Below are positions 26,068 to 35,385 of a stretch of 56,511 nt of DNA, piece after piece. The position numbers and the translations under genes were made by a program. Source of the stretch: Actinomycetes bacterium. GTDB lineage: Bacteria > Actinomycetota > Thermoleophilia > Gaiellales > Gaiellaceae. Location of the stretch: the NCBI GenBank assembly GCA_026708005.1, contig JAPOVR010000141.1, positions 1-56,511 of the forward strand, in the 5' to 3' direction. The notes below the pieces were generated by a model. That model did no database searches, was not told the DNA's origin, and worked only from the letters and a program-made list of their open reading frames with translations. Numbering within the stretch: the first letter of the stretch is position 1; the number at the start of each line of letters is the position of its first letter.

Positions 26068-27990
26068 CTAGGCCGCTGGCTTGAACCAGCGGAAGAACGT
26101 ATCGCCGTTGGCCGTGTGCGTGTAGGGGAGCTCGAGGAAGTTGGCGTGGGCCTCGTCCTTGCCCGTCCAGGCTATTGGGATGACCACGAGGTCGTGCATC
26201 AGGATCTCCTGGCCTCTCCTGATTGCCGCGCTCTTCGTGGCGGCGTCGGTGCTGAGCGAGTCGGAGTAGACGTGCTCGAACTCCGGGTTGCTGTATTTGT
26301 GGAGGTTGAAGAATCCGTTTGCGGTGCCGTAGAGGAGGAAGTAGTAGTCGGCGGCAGCGACGCCGGGAGTGAGGATCCCGTCGACCGCGAACGGGTTGCC
26401 CTGCGTGAACCTGGCCGGTGCGAACACCGAGGCTGGCTGCTTGTCGAGCTCGACCTCCATGCCTGCCTCGTTGAGAGCTGCCTGGACGATGAGGCCCACC
26501 TGCTCGTCGGCCGGGAAGCCTTCGGAGTAGGCGAGCGTGATCGGCGGGAGGTCGGTGTTGGCGAGGACGCTGCGGGCCGCTTCGAGGTCGGTCTCGTAGT
26601 TCCAGAACTCGTCGGTGTAGCCTGCGACGAAGGGCTGGAGGATCGACAGCCACGGCTGAGCCCGGCCTCGGTAGACGGCCTCGAGGATGTCGTTGTACGG
26701 GATCGCGCGTGCCATCGCCTGGCGTATCGCGGGGTCGCCCCAGGGTGGCTGCTGGGTGAGCGTGAGCATGATCGAGGTGGAGTTGTCGACGTGCGTGACG
26801 GTGGCGTTGTCGCTGGCCTCGACGTCTTCCAGCTGGAGCGGGGTGAGTGCAGGCGCGTGGTGGGCATCGCCGGTGATCACGAGCTGGGCGCGGCTGCCCG
26901 CCTCCGGAATCGACTGCTGGACAACCCGGTTGGCGATCTGGGGGCCGCCCCAGTACCCCTCGCGCACCTCGTAGGTGATCTCCTCGCCGCCTGCCCCGAA
27001 ATCGATGATTCGGTAGGGCCCGAAGCCTGCCCCGTTCTTGTCGAGCCAGTCGAACGCGTACGGGTCATCCTCGGTCGCGTGCTTCTGCGCCTCCGTGGAG
27101 TCGTAGATGTGCTGGCCGCCGGAGAGCCACCCGTTCGTGATCAGAATCCGCGGCTGGGGGGCGGGCAGCGTAAACTGGACTTGGTGCGTGCCGACCGCCT
27201 GGACCGCGTCGGGGCTGGGTATACCACCGATGAAGGCATTGATGAACGCGGGCGTTGTTCCTGCCGCAAACGTCTTCTGGAACGACCAGACGACGTCCTC
27301 AGCGGTCAGCTCGTTGCCGAAGTCGCTGAGGAGGCCCTGGCGCAGCGTGAACGTGTAGACGAGCCCGTCGTCTGAGACCTCATGGCTCTCGGCCAGCGCG
27401 TAGTCGGCGAGGCTCGTCTCACTCTCAGCGAGCGCAGCCGCCGACGCCTCGACCGTGTTCGGCCACCGGAAGAACATCAGGTTGTCGTAGAGCGCCGCGT
27501 GCGCCTGATGCGAGGGGGTGTCGTTGCCGGCTGGCCCGTTGTTGTCGAGACCCACGATTGGACCAGTTGCAGCCACGATCAGCGGCTCTGGGATTGTCGG
27601 CGCGGGCGGCTCTGGTGGAGGCGCGGGCGGAGGGTCCGGCGTCGGCGCGGGCGCGGGTGGCGGCTCCGGTGGAGGCGCGGGCGGAGGATCTGCCGCTGGC
27701 TCAGGCGCCGCTGGCTCAGGCGGAACAGGCGGCGGCGGACCAGGAGCTGGCGGCGGCGGGGGTGGCTCAGACGCAGGTGCAGCCGGCGGGGGCGCGTCGT
27801 CCCCGCCGCAGGCTGCAAGGAGGCCACCGATGGCCGCGGCGGAGAGTCCGAGTAGACCCCCGCGGCGGACAAGCTCGCGCCTGGTGATCTTCCCCTCGAG
27901 AACCTCATTCACGAGGTCTGTGCCCGGCCCTTCCGGCTCGCTTGAGGTAGGCCTCAGGTCTCGCGGGTTCTCTCGCCTGGATTCAGCCAT
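26068..27990 (-). CDS. Tat lipoprotein solute-binding protein, family 5, with polyproline stalk
   Basis: A 640-residue protein. A polar N-terminal tail of about 35 residues precedes ITRRELVRRGG (twin Arg), a hydrophobic segment and the lipobox LLAAC-GGDD. About 70 residues of Pro/Ala/Glu follow, then the ligand domain: LAESHEVSDDGLVYTFTL, GNELTAEDVVWSFQ and GFGPYRIIDFGAGGEE. It is clearly homologous to the proteins at 19081 and 23368 but more distant. The ATG at 27990 is favoured because GAGGAGAGG lies just upstream; an in-frame ATG at 28020 has a weaker site. It is divergent from the SnoaL-like gene at 28317 across about 325 bases. No permease gene is adjacent. Confidence 0.9.
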   Translation of the reverse strand: MAESRRENPRDLRPTSSEPEGPGTDLVNEVLEGKITRRELVRRGGLLGLSAAAIGGLLAACGGDDAPPPAAPASEPPPPPPAPGPPPPVPPEPAAPEPAADPPPAPPPEPPPAPAPTPDPPPAPPPEPPAPTIPEPLIVAATGPIVGLDNNGPAGNDTPSHQAHAALYDNLMFFRWPNTVEASAAALAESETSLADYALAESHEVSDDGLVYTFTLRQGLLSDFGNELTAEDVVWSFQKTFAAGTTPAFINAFIGGIPSPDAVQAVGTHQVQFTLPAPQPRILITNGWLSGGQHIYDSTEAQKHATEDDPYAFDWLDKNGAGFGPYRIIDFGAGGEEITYEVREGYWGGPQIANRVVQQSIPEAGSRAQLVITGDAHHAPALTPLQLEDVEASDNATVTHVDNSTSIMLTLTQQPPWGDPAIRQAMARAIPYNDILEAVYRGRAQPWLSILQPFVAGYTDEFWNYETDLEAARSVLANTDLPPITLAYSEGFPADEQVGLIVQAALNEAGMEVELDKQPASVFAPARFTQGNPFAVDGILTPGVAAADYYFLLYGTANGFFNLHKYSNPEFEHVYSDSLSTDAATKSAAIRRGQEILMHDLVVIPIAWTGKDEAHANFLELPYTHTANGDTFFRWFKPAA

Positions 27991-28316
27991 CTCCCTCTCC
28001 TCTGTCAGTGGCTCTGCCATTGTCCTTTGGCTGCCGCGGCTTGCCGCACACGGTCGGTCTCCTCACGTACCACGGCGATCGCTCCGCAGCCGTCGCGTAC
28101 CCTACCCGGCTGCCAACGGCCACGCAGTCGCGCGAGCTGCCGGCTGCCGGCGGCGTCCGCATCAGATCTACCGGCTTGAATGAGACCTGATGAGGCCCGG
28201 GTCGTGCACGCGGCGCGAGCTACGATTTCATCCTCGCCGCGACTGTCGGGACCGCCGTCAGCTGGGGCGCGCGGGTCTTCGCATCAGCAAGCTCACCCAC
28301 GACGGGAGGTGCACGA

Positions 28317-28772
28317 ATGAAGCTGGAGATCGATGTCGATGCCTGGGCTCGGGCCCTTGGGCCGGCGGTGATCCTCATGGCGTACTTCGTTACGAACAAC
28401 GCACGCGACTGGGATCGCTGGGACGAGCTTGTCGCCGATGACGCAACCCACACCGCGAACGTCGATACGAGCGGCCTGAGCGTCCGCCCGCTCAAGGAGA
28501 TGGTGCGCGGGGGCATCACCGAGGCGATGCCCGATGTTCGCGTCGAGGTCAAGAACGTCTACTCGCACTCACCGTTGGTCGCGTTCGCCGAGTGGGAGAC
28601 GAACGGCAGCCTGCGAACCGGCGCCCGTTACGAGAACTCGGGCTTCATCAAGTTCGAGCTGAACGAGGCGGGCAAGGTCCAGAACGTCCGTGTGGCTGAG
28701 CTCTCCATCGACGCAGTCGACCTGCTGCGCGAGGCGGGCGGCGTCGTCGCGGACGAGCGCGCCCGCGGCTAG
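28317..28772 (+). CDS. SnoaL/NTF2-like protein
   Basis: A 151-residue NTF2-fold protein. The N-terminus MKLEIDVDAWARALGPA matches the related proteins at 34948 (MTKITIDLDQWAGTLG) and the broken gene at 34833 (MTEITIRIEDWAEKLG), so they form a local family. It then has RWDELVADDATHTANVDT, VAFAEWETNGSL and FIKFELNEAGKVQNV. The fold binds small molecules; catalysis is not demonstrable. A GGGAGG sequence precedes the ATG. The intergenic region 27991-28316 upstream is divergent with the solute-binding protein and holds a TACGAT box near 28220, but I cannot define a promoter. An MFS exporter follows 59 bases later. Confidence 0.75.
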   Translation: MKLEIDVDAWARALGPAVILMAYFVTNNARDWDRWDELVADDATHTANVDTSGLSVRPLKEMVRGGITEAMPDVRVEVKNVYSHSPLVAFAEWETNGSLRTGARYENSGFIKFELNEAGKVQNVRVAELSIDAVDLLREAGGVVADERARG

Positions 28773-28831
28773 GAACCGCGGCCCGCGGTTAACCAGGCGT
28801 CGTCTCTCGGTCAGCACCGCACACCGAGTCC

Positions 28832-30385
28832 ATGACCACCCACACAACGCCGGCGCCCGCTCCGAGACACGCGCTCATCCGTGCGTGGCCCACCCTCGCG
28901 GTCGCGGCTGGAGGCGCGTTCGTGATCAACCTCGACCAGGGCGGTGTGCCGGTCGCCAACCCGAGGATCTCGGACGCGCTCGGGGCGAGCCTCGCCGACC
29001 TGCAGTGGATCTACAACGCGTATCTCCTGCCGGTGGCTGTGCTGTTGGTGAGCGGTGGAGCGCTCGCCGATCGTTTTGGCCGTCGTCGTATCCTCGTGTT
29101 CGGGCTTGCCCTCTTCGTCGCCGGCTCGGCAGGCTCCGCGCTCTCGCAGTCCACGGAGCAGCTGATCGCCGTACGCGTCGTTGAGGGAGTCGGAGCTGCG
29201 CTGATCGTGCCTGCGACGATCGCCGCGCTTCGCTCGGCGTTCTCTGGGCGGGCGTTGTCGATGGCATTGGGGTGGTGGGTTGCCGGCGCGATCGGCGGGG
29301 CCGCGCTGGGCCCGATTATCGCGGGAGCGCTCATGGTGTCGTGGTCATGGCGGTCGGTCTTCTGGTCAAACATTGCCCTTGGGCTGGTCTGCTTGGCTGT
29401 CGCCCTCGCGCGTGTGCGATCGACGGAGGCCCCGCGGGCGGCGGAGCCTCTTCGGGGTGGCTGGAACCTCGCGGTCGCAGTGGGCCTGGCGGCACTCGTC
29501 TGGGGCCTGATCAGGGCCGGTTCGCACGGCTGGTCCTCTATCGACGCGCTGGGCCCGATCGCCGGCGGCCTGCTCGTGCTCGTGGTCGTCATTCGGGCCT
29601 CGGGCTGGATAGTCGAGGGGCGGCTCGGCGAGCGTGCCGACATCTGGAGGCTCTCGGTCGGACTCGGCAGCATCGTTCTGCTACTGCTTGGCGCAGTCGG
29701 CGCGTACTTCCTCCTCGCGTTCTACCTGCAGCGCGGGCTCGGTCTCTCGCCGCTTGAGGCTGGCGTTGCGCTTCTGCCGCAGACAGCGGTCGCTGCGCTC
29801 CTGGCCCCGCTCGCCGGCAGGATGATTGCAGCGGCCGGCGTCGGGCCGATGCTCGCGTTTGCCTTTGCGGCCGAGCTTGCCGCGCTCCTCGTTCTCTCCC
29901 GGCTCGATGAGAGCTCGACCTACCTGTTCCTCGTCCCGCCGATGGTGCTGATCGCGTTTGCTCTCTCGATCATCCCGACTGCGAGCCTGCTGCTGGTCGT
30001 GGGCACGGCGCCGCCCGACCGCGCCGGATTCCTCTCGGGCGTTCAGGCCTCGTCTGTCTACGTTGGGAACGTGCTCTCGGTGGCCGTCACGGGGTCGGTC
30101 GTTGCCTCGACCGTTGCCGCACGCTTCGATCGCGCGCTTGCCGCGCGCGGGCTGCAGCCTGTCGAGGCTGCTGATGGGACGATGCTCGCTCAGGGCGTTG
30201 CGCCAGAGGTTGCTGGTCTGAAGCCGCTCGAGCAAGCGGCGCTGGAGCAGGCGACGCTCGATGCGTTTGCCTCGGCTGTGGGGAGCGCGCTGCTCATCGG
30301 CGCGGGGGCGGCCGCGGTTGGGCTTTCTCTTTCGCTGATCTGGACGCTCGCGCGCCGGCGAGAACGCGCGCTGGCCTCTCGGTAG
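28832..30385 (+). CDS. MFS exporter of the DHA2 / EmrB-QacA type (14 predicted helices)
   Basis: A 517-residue membrane protein with about 14 hydrophobic segments. It has the DHA2 start LAVAAGGAFVINLDQGGVPVANP, GALADRFGRRRILVFGL (MFS motif A between helices 2 and 3) and RVVEGVGAALIVPATIA. Motif C-like WWVAGAIGGAALGPIIAGAL is typical of drug:proton antiporters. It probably exports a toxic compound or pathway intermediate by proton antiport. The central VALLPQTAVAALLAPLAGRM and the C-terminal long helix are family-like. The ATG at 28832 lacks a strong ribosome binding site. It is likely co-transcribed with the SnoaL-like gene upstream. Confidence 0.88.
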   Translation: MTTHTTPAPAPRHALIRAWPTLAVAAGGAFVINLDQGGVPVANPRISDALGASLADLQWIYNAYLLPVAVLLVSGGALADRFGRRRILVFGLALFVAGSAGSALSQSTEQLIAVRVVEGVGAALIVPATIAALRSAFSGRALSMALGWWVAGAIGGAALGPIIAGALMVSWSWRSVFWSNIALGLVCLAVALARVRSTEAPRAAEPLRGGWNLAVAVGLAALVWGLIRAGSHGWSSIDALGPIAGGLLVLVVVIRASGWIVEGRLGERADIWRLSVGLGSIVLLLLGAVGAYFLLAFYLQRGLGLSPLEAGVALLPQTAVAALLAPLAGRMIAAAGVGPMLAFAFAAELAALLVLSRLDESSTYLFLVPPMVLIAFALSIIPTASLLLVVGTAPPDRAGFLSGVQASSVYVGNVLSVAVTGSVVASTVAARFDRALAARGLQPVEAADGTMLAQGVAPEVAGLKPLEQAALEQATLDAFASAVGSALLIGAGAAAVGLSLSLIWTLARRRERALASR

Positions 30386-30676
30386 AACCCAGCCGGATCC
30401 TCCCTCTGGGCGGACGACCAGCCTGGGTGTTTCCGTCCTCCCACGGGTGCTTCATGGCCGAGGGGACGGACGCTGTGCGGGTCGTGGGTTGGGCGGCAGC
30501 TGGCCGGCAGCTCGCCGTGCGCGCGTCGTCCGGGCGCCGCGTCGGGCGAGGTTGTGGGTCGGGGGCGTCGTCGTGGCGGGCACGACGGGTTGTCGAGCCC
30601 GAGCAGCCCGGCCGCCAAGCTGTCGAACCAGAGCTGGGAACCCCAAGCCGACGAGCCGCCCATCCGGCTGCCACCA

Positions 30677-30790
30677 CGACAAAGGGCAGCCTACCCCCCC
30701 ACCCACCACCCGGGGGAGGGTAGCCCAGCAGCCTTGGAGGTTTGTCAGAGAAGCGTCACAAGACTGTGCCGAAACTGTGCCGACTGCGAC
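30677..30790 (-). repeat. Intergenic structured repeat, copy 6
   Basis: On the minus strand it reads GGCACAGTCTTGTGACGCTT, then a diverged linker (AAACCTCCAAGGCTGC), GGGCTACCCTCCCCC, and the arm GGGGGGTAGGCTGCCC. Stem 2 is kept; the 3-prime side of stem 1 is lost. It sits in the 1.2 kb gene-free stretch 30386-31613. I see no other feature there except a TAGAAT box near 31523, upstream of the next gene. Confidence 0.75.
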
Positions 30791-31613
30791 TGTGCCGACC
30801 GCGCTGACTCTGCCCAGCCGCGCCCGTCTTTGCCCTGCCGCAATGCCATCAGTAGCCGGCCTCCGTGCCGTCAGCGGCCGGCCTCTTCGCGTGGAGGGAA
30901 CAGCGGAGGGACGGGGGGCAGCGGAGAGACATCCCTTACGGTTGTCCCATCGCCGTTGTCTCGCGCCCGTCGCTCTGCACTCCCGATGGGATGGCGCTCG
31001 TCGCATGGTTCAGCCGATTCGAGCTCGCCCAGGCTGCCAGCGTCCGTGCGTTCGGTGGGCTCGCGTCGGCCGCCTCCCACTCGTCTCCTGCGTCCGCCCC
31101 AACGCACTGCGCTGCCAAGAGAGGCCAGCAGGCGGTGGCTCATGGCCCTTGCGCGACCGTCCCCGCGCGACCGCGTCGCTGACCCACGTGCTCTGCGTGG
31201 GCCCGGCTTCATTCGGGCTCTTCCGCCCACCGGCCGTTTCAGCGTCCCAGCGGGCGTCTCAGCACCCCAGCCCTGAACCAGACCTGCCCGCAACCGCGCG
31301 CTGAGGGACCTGCACCTCGCTCTGCCTGCCGCCCGAGATCTCTCGCCCGTGCGTCGGTCCTTGGCGAGGGGCAGGCCATCGGGGTCGGTGAAGCAGCGGC
31401 TCTCGCTCGTGCACCCGCCGATTTGCCCCTCGCCGCACCGACCCCTGGCGACGCCGTGGCTGCCGTGGCACCTCTGAGAGCTGCGGCGGGCGACGGCATC
31501 GCTTAGGGGTGCAGCAGCATCGTCTAGAATCGATGCCCCAAGGCGGCCAGCAGGCGGCACGGCGCTCGCGTCGCGACCTCGTGGCCAGCTGTCGCAACGA
31601 GAGCGGAGGCCTG

Positions 31614-32510
31614 ATGATCGGCGCGGAGTCCGGCGGCTATCGAGAGACGATCGAGTCGACACCGAACTGCGATGTCGCCAAGGCGTCGTTTGACACCTAC
31701 AACGCCGGTGACTGGGCCGGCTACCAAGCTCTGCAGCATCCCGATGTCCAGTGGCTCGAGGTGCAGGGCCGCCACTTCCACGGCCCGAGCGGCGTCACGG
31801 AGGAGATCGACAACTGGCGGGATGCGTATCCGGACGCGAGCGCGGACATCACGAACCTGTTCGACTGCGGGGACGATCGGGTCGTCATCGAGTGGACGCT
31901 GTTCGGCGAGCGGCGGGGCATGGCCACCGGCCCTGGGGGCCGGGAGATCCCCGAGAACATGCGCGTCCACTGCGCCGATCTGATGCAGCTCAAGGATCGC
32001 AGGGTGTACTCGGGTCGGACGTACTACGGGCTGAGGACAGCCCAGACCGTCGCGGCCGTGCAGGGCGGCGTCACCGCGGTCGATGCTGAGCTCCCCGATC
32101 TGGGGCAGTACCGCATCCGCATGGACGAGACGCCGGACGCGCTCGTTGCGAAGGCGTCGTTCGACACCTACAACGCGAGGGATTGGGACGGCTACCGGGC
32201 GCTCCAGCACCCGGCCGTCGAGGCTCACGAGGTCGAGGGCAGGATGTTCGCGGGCGTCGAGGGCGTGATCGACGAGATCGACACGTTCGCGGAGGCCTAT
32301 CCCGACGTGGAGGCCTCGATCACGAACCTCGTCGACTGCGGCCGCGGGAGGGTGATCATCGAGTGGACGCTGACCGGTCGCCCGGGACGCGTTCGCGCCT
32401 GCGATCTCATGCAGATCATCGAGGGCAAAGTGCATCGCGTGCGCACCTACTACGGTGTGGCCTCCGCGCTCGCTGTGATCGGTGTGCAGGGACTCGGACA
32501 GGGAGGCTGA
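31614..32510 (+). CDS. Tandem fusion of two SnoaL-like domains
   Basis: A 298-residue protein made of two homologous NTF2-fold units (about 18-150 and 160-290). Both contain VAKASFDTYNA-x-DW-x-GY, a LQHP motif, an EIDxxxxAYPD segment, ITNL-x-DCG, IEWTL and a DLMQ...V-RTYYG ending. The second copy is shorter by about 15 residues after IEWTL. NTF2-fold proteins normally dimerise, so the fusion would form an internal pseudo-dimer. The ATG at 31614 has GGAGG four bases upstream; the open frame starts earlier, but that part lacks coding character. It is the first gene of an operon with a hydrolase-fold gene starting 4 bases after its stop and a bicupin. Confidence 0.82.
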   Translation: MIGAESGGYRETIESTPNCDVAKASFDTYNAGDWAGYQALQHPDVQWLEVQGRHFHGPSGVTEEIDNWRDAYPDASADITNLFDCGDDRVVIEWTLFGERRGMATGPGGREIPENMRVHCADLMQLKDRRVYSGRTYYGLRTAQTVAAVQGGVTAVDAELPDLGQYRIRMDETPDALVAKASFDTYNARDWDGYRALQHPAVEAHEVEGRMFAGVEGVIDEIDTFAEAYPDVEASITNLVDCGRGRVIIEWTLTGRPGRVRACDLMQIIEGKVHRVRTYYGVASALAVIGVQGLGQGG

Positions 32511-32514
32511 GCAC

Positions 32515-33321
32515 GTGGCAGAACCTAAGGTCCATCGCCAGCTCGTCGATACGCGACTCGGCCAGATGCACGTGCGCACCGTCGGGGCCGGCGAGCCGCT
32601 GCTGCTCGTGCATAGCCAGCTGGTGGCAGGGCAGTGGTACGACCCGGTCATCCCTCTCCTGGCGGGCGAGCGGATGCTGATCATTCCCGACCGGATCGGG
32701 TATGGAGCCTCGGATCCGGCCAAGCGTCCGCTCAGCTTCGAGGAGTACGCCGAGAGCACGGTCGATGCGCTCGATGCGCTCGGGGTCGAGAGGTGCGACG
32801 CGTGCGGTATCCACTCCGGGGGCATCGAGGTGATCGAGCTTGCCACCGCCCACGCCTCCCGGATCCGCAGCGCCATCCTCATCACCGTTGCCGTCTTCAC
32901 CGATGAGGAGACGGCGTTCTTCCGCGAGAACTACGTCAACTCGCCGCCCGAGCCAGCAGAGGATGGCTCTCACCTGCACTTCTACTGGGACTGGTGGATG
33001 GGCATCAAGCCGGCGACCGTCGGGCTCGATGTCGCGCAGCGTTGGATGATCGACCATCTGCGAGCCTCGCCGAACTACTACTGGACGTTCGATGCCGCGT
33101 TCGCCTACCCGACGGCTGATCGAATCGGCAGCGTCATGCAGCCGCTCTTGGTGATGGCCCCGCACGATGATCTCTGGACACAGATGGAGCGGGCGATCGG
33201 GCTGCTCCCGCAACGCGCCGAGCTGATCGACCAGCCGCACATCGACAACGCGATGGCGGTCTTCACCGAGCATACGCAGGAGGTCGTGGAGCACATTCGG
33301 GAGTTCCTGCAACGTCTCTGA
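32515..33321 (+). CDS. Alpha/beta-hydrolase-fold protein, HTG/HSG type
   Basis: A 268-residue paralog. RQLVDTRLGQMHVR at the N-terminus, LLLVHSQLVAG, IIPDRIGYGASD, then the elbow ACGIHSGG with H100 in place of Ser. Acid strand LLVMAPHDDLW. The C-terminal region reads QPHIDNAMAVF, with His at a shifted position and Asp where the base is expected. The GTG at 32515 has GGAGG 8 bases upstream. It sits between the tandem SnoaL gene and a bicupin in one direction, a clear operon example of hydrolase fold plus bicupin. Confidence 0.85.
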   Translation: MAEPKVHRQLVDTRLGQMHVRTVGAGEPLLLVHSQLVAGQWYDPVIPLLAGERMLIIPDRIGYGASDPAKRPLSFEEYAESTVDALDALGVERCDACGIHSGGIEVIELATAHASRIRSAILITVAVFTDEETAFFRENYVNSPPEPAEDGSHLHFYWDWWMGIKPATVGLDVAQRWMIDHLRASPNYYWTFDAAFAYPTADRIGSVMQPLLVMAPHDDLWTQMERAIGLLPQRAELIDQPHIDNAMAVFTEHTQEVVEHIREFLQRL

Positions 33322-33352
33322 CCCCGGCCCTCAGGCGAAAGGAAGACACCAC

Positions 33353-34336
33353 GTGGCTGTCAGCAAAGGCGCACCGCAGAATCCGTTCACCTTCCCGGAC
33401 GACGCGCTTGCGAACGTGCGCGACTTCGCATCGTTCGGAGGGCGCAACTACGCGGATCACAACCGCGACAACCCCCAGCTCTTCAACGCGTACGAGCTCT
33501 CCTGGCAGCGTGTCAACGGTCCACCGATCGCCCACGGCCTCGAGGCCCGGCTGCTCACCGTCGATGCCGCGAGCGGCACGACGACCCTGATGGTTCGGGT
33601 ACCCGCCGGCTGGCGCTACACCGAGAGCGCTGATGAAGCCACGGTCGAGATCTTCGTCGCCGAGGGCGACCTCTCCGTCAACGGCACGCGCGCAGGCGCC
33701 GGCGGGTTCATCGCGATTCCGAAGGACCGCGGGCCGGGCGAGCTCTCTTCTGAGGCTGGCGCCCAGATCTTCCTCTGGTGGAACACCGAATGGCCCGAAG
33801 ACTACTACTACGACTCGCAGGTGTACATCACGAACGTCCTGAACGAGCCCTGGATCGTGACCGAGATGCCCGACGTGACCCACGGCATTATGCACAAGGC
33901 GCTGCGGGTTCCCGACCCGTGCGAGGGTGTGTTCCATGGCGGCCCGGCGGGCTCGATTCGGCTGATCCTCTTGACGCCCGGGTTCGGCGAGCCCAAGCAG
34001 GAGCGCCACCACAACTGCTACGAGGAAATGGTCTTCTTGAGCGGCGACTTCTTCATGCCCGAGCGCGGCTACATGGGGCCAGGGACGGTCTTCACCAACC
34101 CGCCCGATCTCAAGCATGGAGGCCTGATCACGCAGCGTGGGTCGCTGATGCTGGCCCACTGGGCGACGCCGATCAGCGCGGTGTTCGAGGACTTGCCCGC
34201 CGGGCCCGAGATCAAAGACCACTACCTGCAGACGCGCTCGTACATCGAGCCGCCGTGGACCGAGCAGTGGCTCGAGATGGCCGAGTACCAGGCCTGGCGA
34301 GAGCTGGTTGCGCGCGCGGAGGCGGTCGTGGGCTAA
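33353..34336 (+). CDS. Bicupin protein (PQLFN family) with N-terminal extension
   Basis: A 327-residue bicupin. About 40 extra residues (including NPFTFPDDALANVRDFASFG) precede the family start, here PQLFNAYELSW. The first cupin has VPAGWRYTESADEATVEIFVAEGD. The second has ERHHNCYEE and GDFFMPERGYM and NPPDLKH, giving His-His, Glu and His. WNTEWPEDYYYDSQVYI between the halves is also seen as YYYDSQPFI in the bicupin at 43579, so these two form a subgroup. The GTG at 33353 has AAAGGAAG upstream. It is the last gene of the SnoaL-hydrolase-cupin operon. Confidence 0.82.
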   Translation: MAVSKGAPQNPFTFPDDALANVRDFASFGGRNYADHNRDNPQLFNAYELSWQRVNGPPIAHGLEARLLTVDAASGTTTLMVRVPAGWRYTESADEATVEIFVAEGDLSVNGTRAGAGGFIAIPKDRGPGELSSEAGAQIFLWWNTEWPEDYYYDSQVYITNVLNEPWIVTEMPDVTHGIMHKALRVPDPCEGVFHGGPAGSIRLILLTPGFGEPKQERHHNCYEEMVFLSGDFFMPERGYMGPGTVFTNPPDLKHGGLITQRGSLMLAHWATPISAVFEDLPAGPEIKDHYLQTRSYIEPPWTEQWLEMAEYQAWRELVARAEAVVG

Positions 34337-34369
34337 CCGGCCCCAGGCCGGTCCGCCTGAGGCTTGCCC

Positions 34370-34833
34370 TCACTGTCGCACGTGAATGTCGCACGTGAAC
34401 GGGTAGAGGCCTGTCTCCCTCGCGACCCGCGCGGCTATGGCCGGAGAGAGGAAGAAGCTCGTCTGGGCTTTGAGCTTGCCCTCGTCGCTGAACTCGTATC
34501 TCGAAACGCCGGTGTGGTGGAGCGGCTCGCTGTTGGGAAAGGTCCCGTGCGCCTCCCACTCGGAGAGCGCGATGTTCGGCCCGACCTGCGTCACGCGTTT
34601 TATGACCGTCTGGAGGTCTGTGATCCCCTCCGTCGCAGCTCGGTTCACCCCCTGGAGCGGTAGGGCCTCTGGGTTCTTCCCGTCGAACGGTGCCGTGTAT
34701 GCTGCGTCGTCCTCGACAAGCGAGAATGCCTCCAGAATCTCCTCGAATTCAGAAGCTCATAGTACCCGAGGATTCGCGCAACAACGCCGAGCTTCTCTGC
34801 CCAGTCTTCGATACGGATTGTGATCTCAGTCAT
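34370..34833 (-). pseudogene. SnoaL/NTF2-like gene, frameshifted
   Basis: The N-terminus (MTEITIRIEDWAEKLGVVARILGYYELL) is in one frame from the ATG at 34833. The continuation (EFEEILEAFSLVEDDAAYTAPFDGK, then LQTVIKRVTQVGPNIALSEWE and YEFSDEGKL) is in another frame down to 34370. The joined product matches the intact divergent paralog at 34948 over its full length (both have YTAPFDGK and SEWE/AQWE). The break lies near 34760, in a GAGCTTCTGAATTCG context; one added base restores the frame. It may be a real inactivation or a base-calling error. Confidence 0.75.
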
Positions 34834-34947
34834 GCGCGCCCACCGTCCATTCTTTCGACTCCACGAGGTGCGCCTGCTGCAGCGAGACCGCGACGAGCGC
34901 TGAGGCGCTACGATAGCCGATCTGCCAACGGGAAGGACAGGTGCGCT

Positions 34948-35385
34948 ATGACGAAGATCACGATTGACCTTGATCAGTGGGCAGGCACGCTCGGTGTCGC
35001 TCCGCTGGTTCAGGCCTACTACGATCTCGAGAACGCAAGGAAGATGGACGAGTGGCGCAAGCTCGTCGCAGACGACTGTACGTATACGGCACCGTTCGAT
35101 GGCAAGGGACCGGTGACCCTGAAGTTGCTCGATGTGATTGGCACAGCTGTAGAGGAAGTTGGAGTGTATACGAGAATCAAATGGATAGCTGAAGTTGAGC
35201 CAAACGTGGCATTTGCTCAATGGGAAGTGGATGGCACACTAGCTGATGGAGAGAAGCTTCCCGACGACTATACCGGCGTCAATAAGTACGAGTTTAATGA
35301 CGAGGGCAGACTCCAGGCAACGACGGGCTTCCATTTGTTCCCAGGAATGGTTGCGAAGTTTGGCGAGACGTCGCTCAATCTCTAG
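34948..35385 (+). CDS. SnoaL/NTF2-like protein, low-GC gene
   Basis: A 145-residue NTF2-fold protein. MTKITIDLDQWAGTLG, EWRKLVADDCTYTAPFDG, VEPNVAFAQWEVDGTL and NKYEFNDEGRLQATTGF are visible. The ATG at 34948 gives the same N-terminus as the local paralogs. Base composition shifts sharply: by my count only 26 of 60 bases at 35161-35220 are G or C, far below the surroundings, so the 3-prime two-thirds may be foreign. It is divergent from a broken paralog with 114 bases between starts, which hold a TACGAT box near 34910. Confidence 0.75.
   Translation: MTKITIDLDQWAGTLGVAPLVQAYYDLENARKMDEWRKLVADDCTYTAPFDGKGPVTLKLLDVIGTAVEEVGVYTRIKWIAEVEPNVAFAQWEVDGTLADGEKLPDDYTGVNKYEFNDEGRLQATTGFHLFPGMVAKFGETSLNL

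Noticed and set aside
30796-31600. Open frames of 80-260 residues on both strands in the 1.2 kb gene-free stretch
   Set aside because: Compositions are Arg/Pro/Ala-rich with no motif, and both strands are equally open.
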